From the NCBI GenBank assembly GCA_902780365.1, contig CACZFE010000108.1:1-6304 (forward strand): DNA of 6,304 bases. The letters run 5' to 3'. This document shows, one piece after another, positions 5,918 through 6,304 of this stretch. Both the position numbers and the translations under genes were made by a program. Every line of letters begins with the position of its first letter. Position 1 is the first letter of the stretch. Source of the DNA: an uncultured Spirochaetales bacterium. Its GTDB lineage: Bacteria; UBP6; UBA1177. Below the pieces are notes generated by a model. That model saw only the letters and a list, made by a program, of their open reading frames with translations, did no database searches and had not been told where the DNA came from.

Positions 5918-6304
5918 ATGGATGAGAATCTCGGGATAAAAAAAGGTTGTATTGCTCTCGCCGTAGTGAATATAGCGGTGTTTTTGTACCAATCCGTTAC
6001 AGGCACGGCAGGGAATGCCGAATATCTGGCTTCCCATGGAGCGGTATTTTTTCCCTATATGGAATCAAGGGAAGCATGGTATCCGCTTTTTACGGCCATG
6101 TATTTGCATTTTGATTTTGAACATCTTACCAATAATATGGTGATGATGCTGGCGGTTGGGCGGTATGTGGAAAAGGATATGGGGACGGTAAGGTTTCTGA
6201 TAGTCTATACTGTTTCAGGATTGTTGGGGAACATCCTGTCCCTGGGTTTTGATATTTATGCCGGAGAGTATGCGGTCTCTGCCGGCGCATCGGGTGCCGT
6301 GTTC
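5918..6304 (+). CDS. Rhomboid-family intramembrane serine protease, partial (runs off the window end)
   Basis: Only the first 129 codons are visible. Rhomboids cleave membrane proteins within or near their transmembrane segment, using a Ser-His dyad inside the membrane. The N-terminal helix (about 11-26) is followed by a loop ending in A-W-Y-P-L-F-T-A-M (53-61), matching the W-R-lead-in to helix 2. The H-x4-H-x3-N signature is present as H64, H69 and N73 (equivalent to GlpG His145, His150 and Asn154). G-R-Y-V-E-K-D-M-G (81-89) matches the conserved turn before the next helix, and G-A-S-G (123-126) supplies the nucleophile Ser125. The catalytic His lies beyond the window. The ATG at 5918 directly follows the sensor gene's TGA in the same frame. 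Glycine codon GGG is used 5 times in 13, against about 1 in 27 in the sensor gene, hinting at a different origin. Substrate unknown. Confidence 0.9.
   Translation, partial: MDENLGIKKGCIALAVVNIAVFLYQSVTGTAGNAEYLASHGAVFFPYMESREAWYPLFTAMYLHFDFEHLTNNMVMMLAVGRYVEKDMGTVRFLIVYTVSGLLGNILSLGFDIYAGEYAVSAGASGAVF

Noticed and set aside
5633..6037. Minus-strand open frame across the sensor/rhomboid junction
   Set aside because: Antisense to two frames with clear family motifs; no recognisable domain or ribosome site.

Overview
The window reads as bacterial chromosome from an organism of the deltaproteobacterial / Myxococcota type. That placement is an inference from protein style: two lipoproteins with long Asp/Glu-rich tethers, thrombospondin-type-3 (TSP3) calcium loops, a von Willebrand A (VWA) domain and MopE-like Cys/Asp repeats. 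No rRNA, tRNA, insertion sequence or CRISPR array was seen. Coding density is high and five genes run rightward.

Layout. Bases 45-2102 (minus strand) encode a 685-residue surface lipoprotein: lipobox, acidic linker, seven TSP3-type calcium loops, VWA domain, three MopE-like C-terminal repeats. A 143-bp AT-rich divergent intergenic region (2103-2245) holds a convincing promoter for each direction; the rightward one has a T10 run in its -35/-10 spacer. The rightward series is: (1) a 217-residue membrane protein with FtsX-like topology (TTG start, 2246-2899); (2) an acidic-tethered lipoprotein of the endonuclease/exonuclease/phosphatase (EEP) superfamily (2893-4101), overlapping gene 1 by 7 nt; (3) a monofunctional biotin-protein ligase, birA (4102-4839), whose ATG directly follows the preceding stop; (4) a membrane sensor with an ECF-S-like N-terminal bundle and an extracytoplasmic Cache-like region (4850-5917), with no output domain; (5) a rhomboid intramembrane protease (5918 to the window end, partial), whose ATG directly follows the TGA of gene 4 in the same frame.

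How they may work together. The divergent lipoprotein, the FtsX-like protein and the EEP lipoprotein look like one envelope/surface module: a calcium-binding adhesive protein, a membrane partner and a tethered hydrolase. BirA is a housekeeping enzyme carried in the same transcription unit. A terminator-like hairpin at the end of birA may separate it from the sensor gene. The sensor appears to stop in the middle of its sensory domain, exactly where the rhomboid begins, and glycine codon use changes there. This is the oddest spot in the window and could be a deletion/insertion scar or an assembly chimera.

All functional calls come from motifs read by eye; no search was run.
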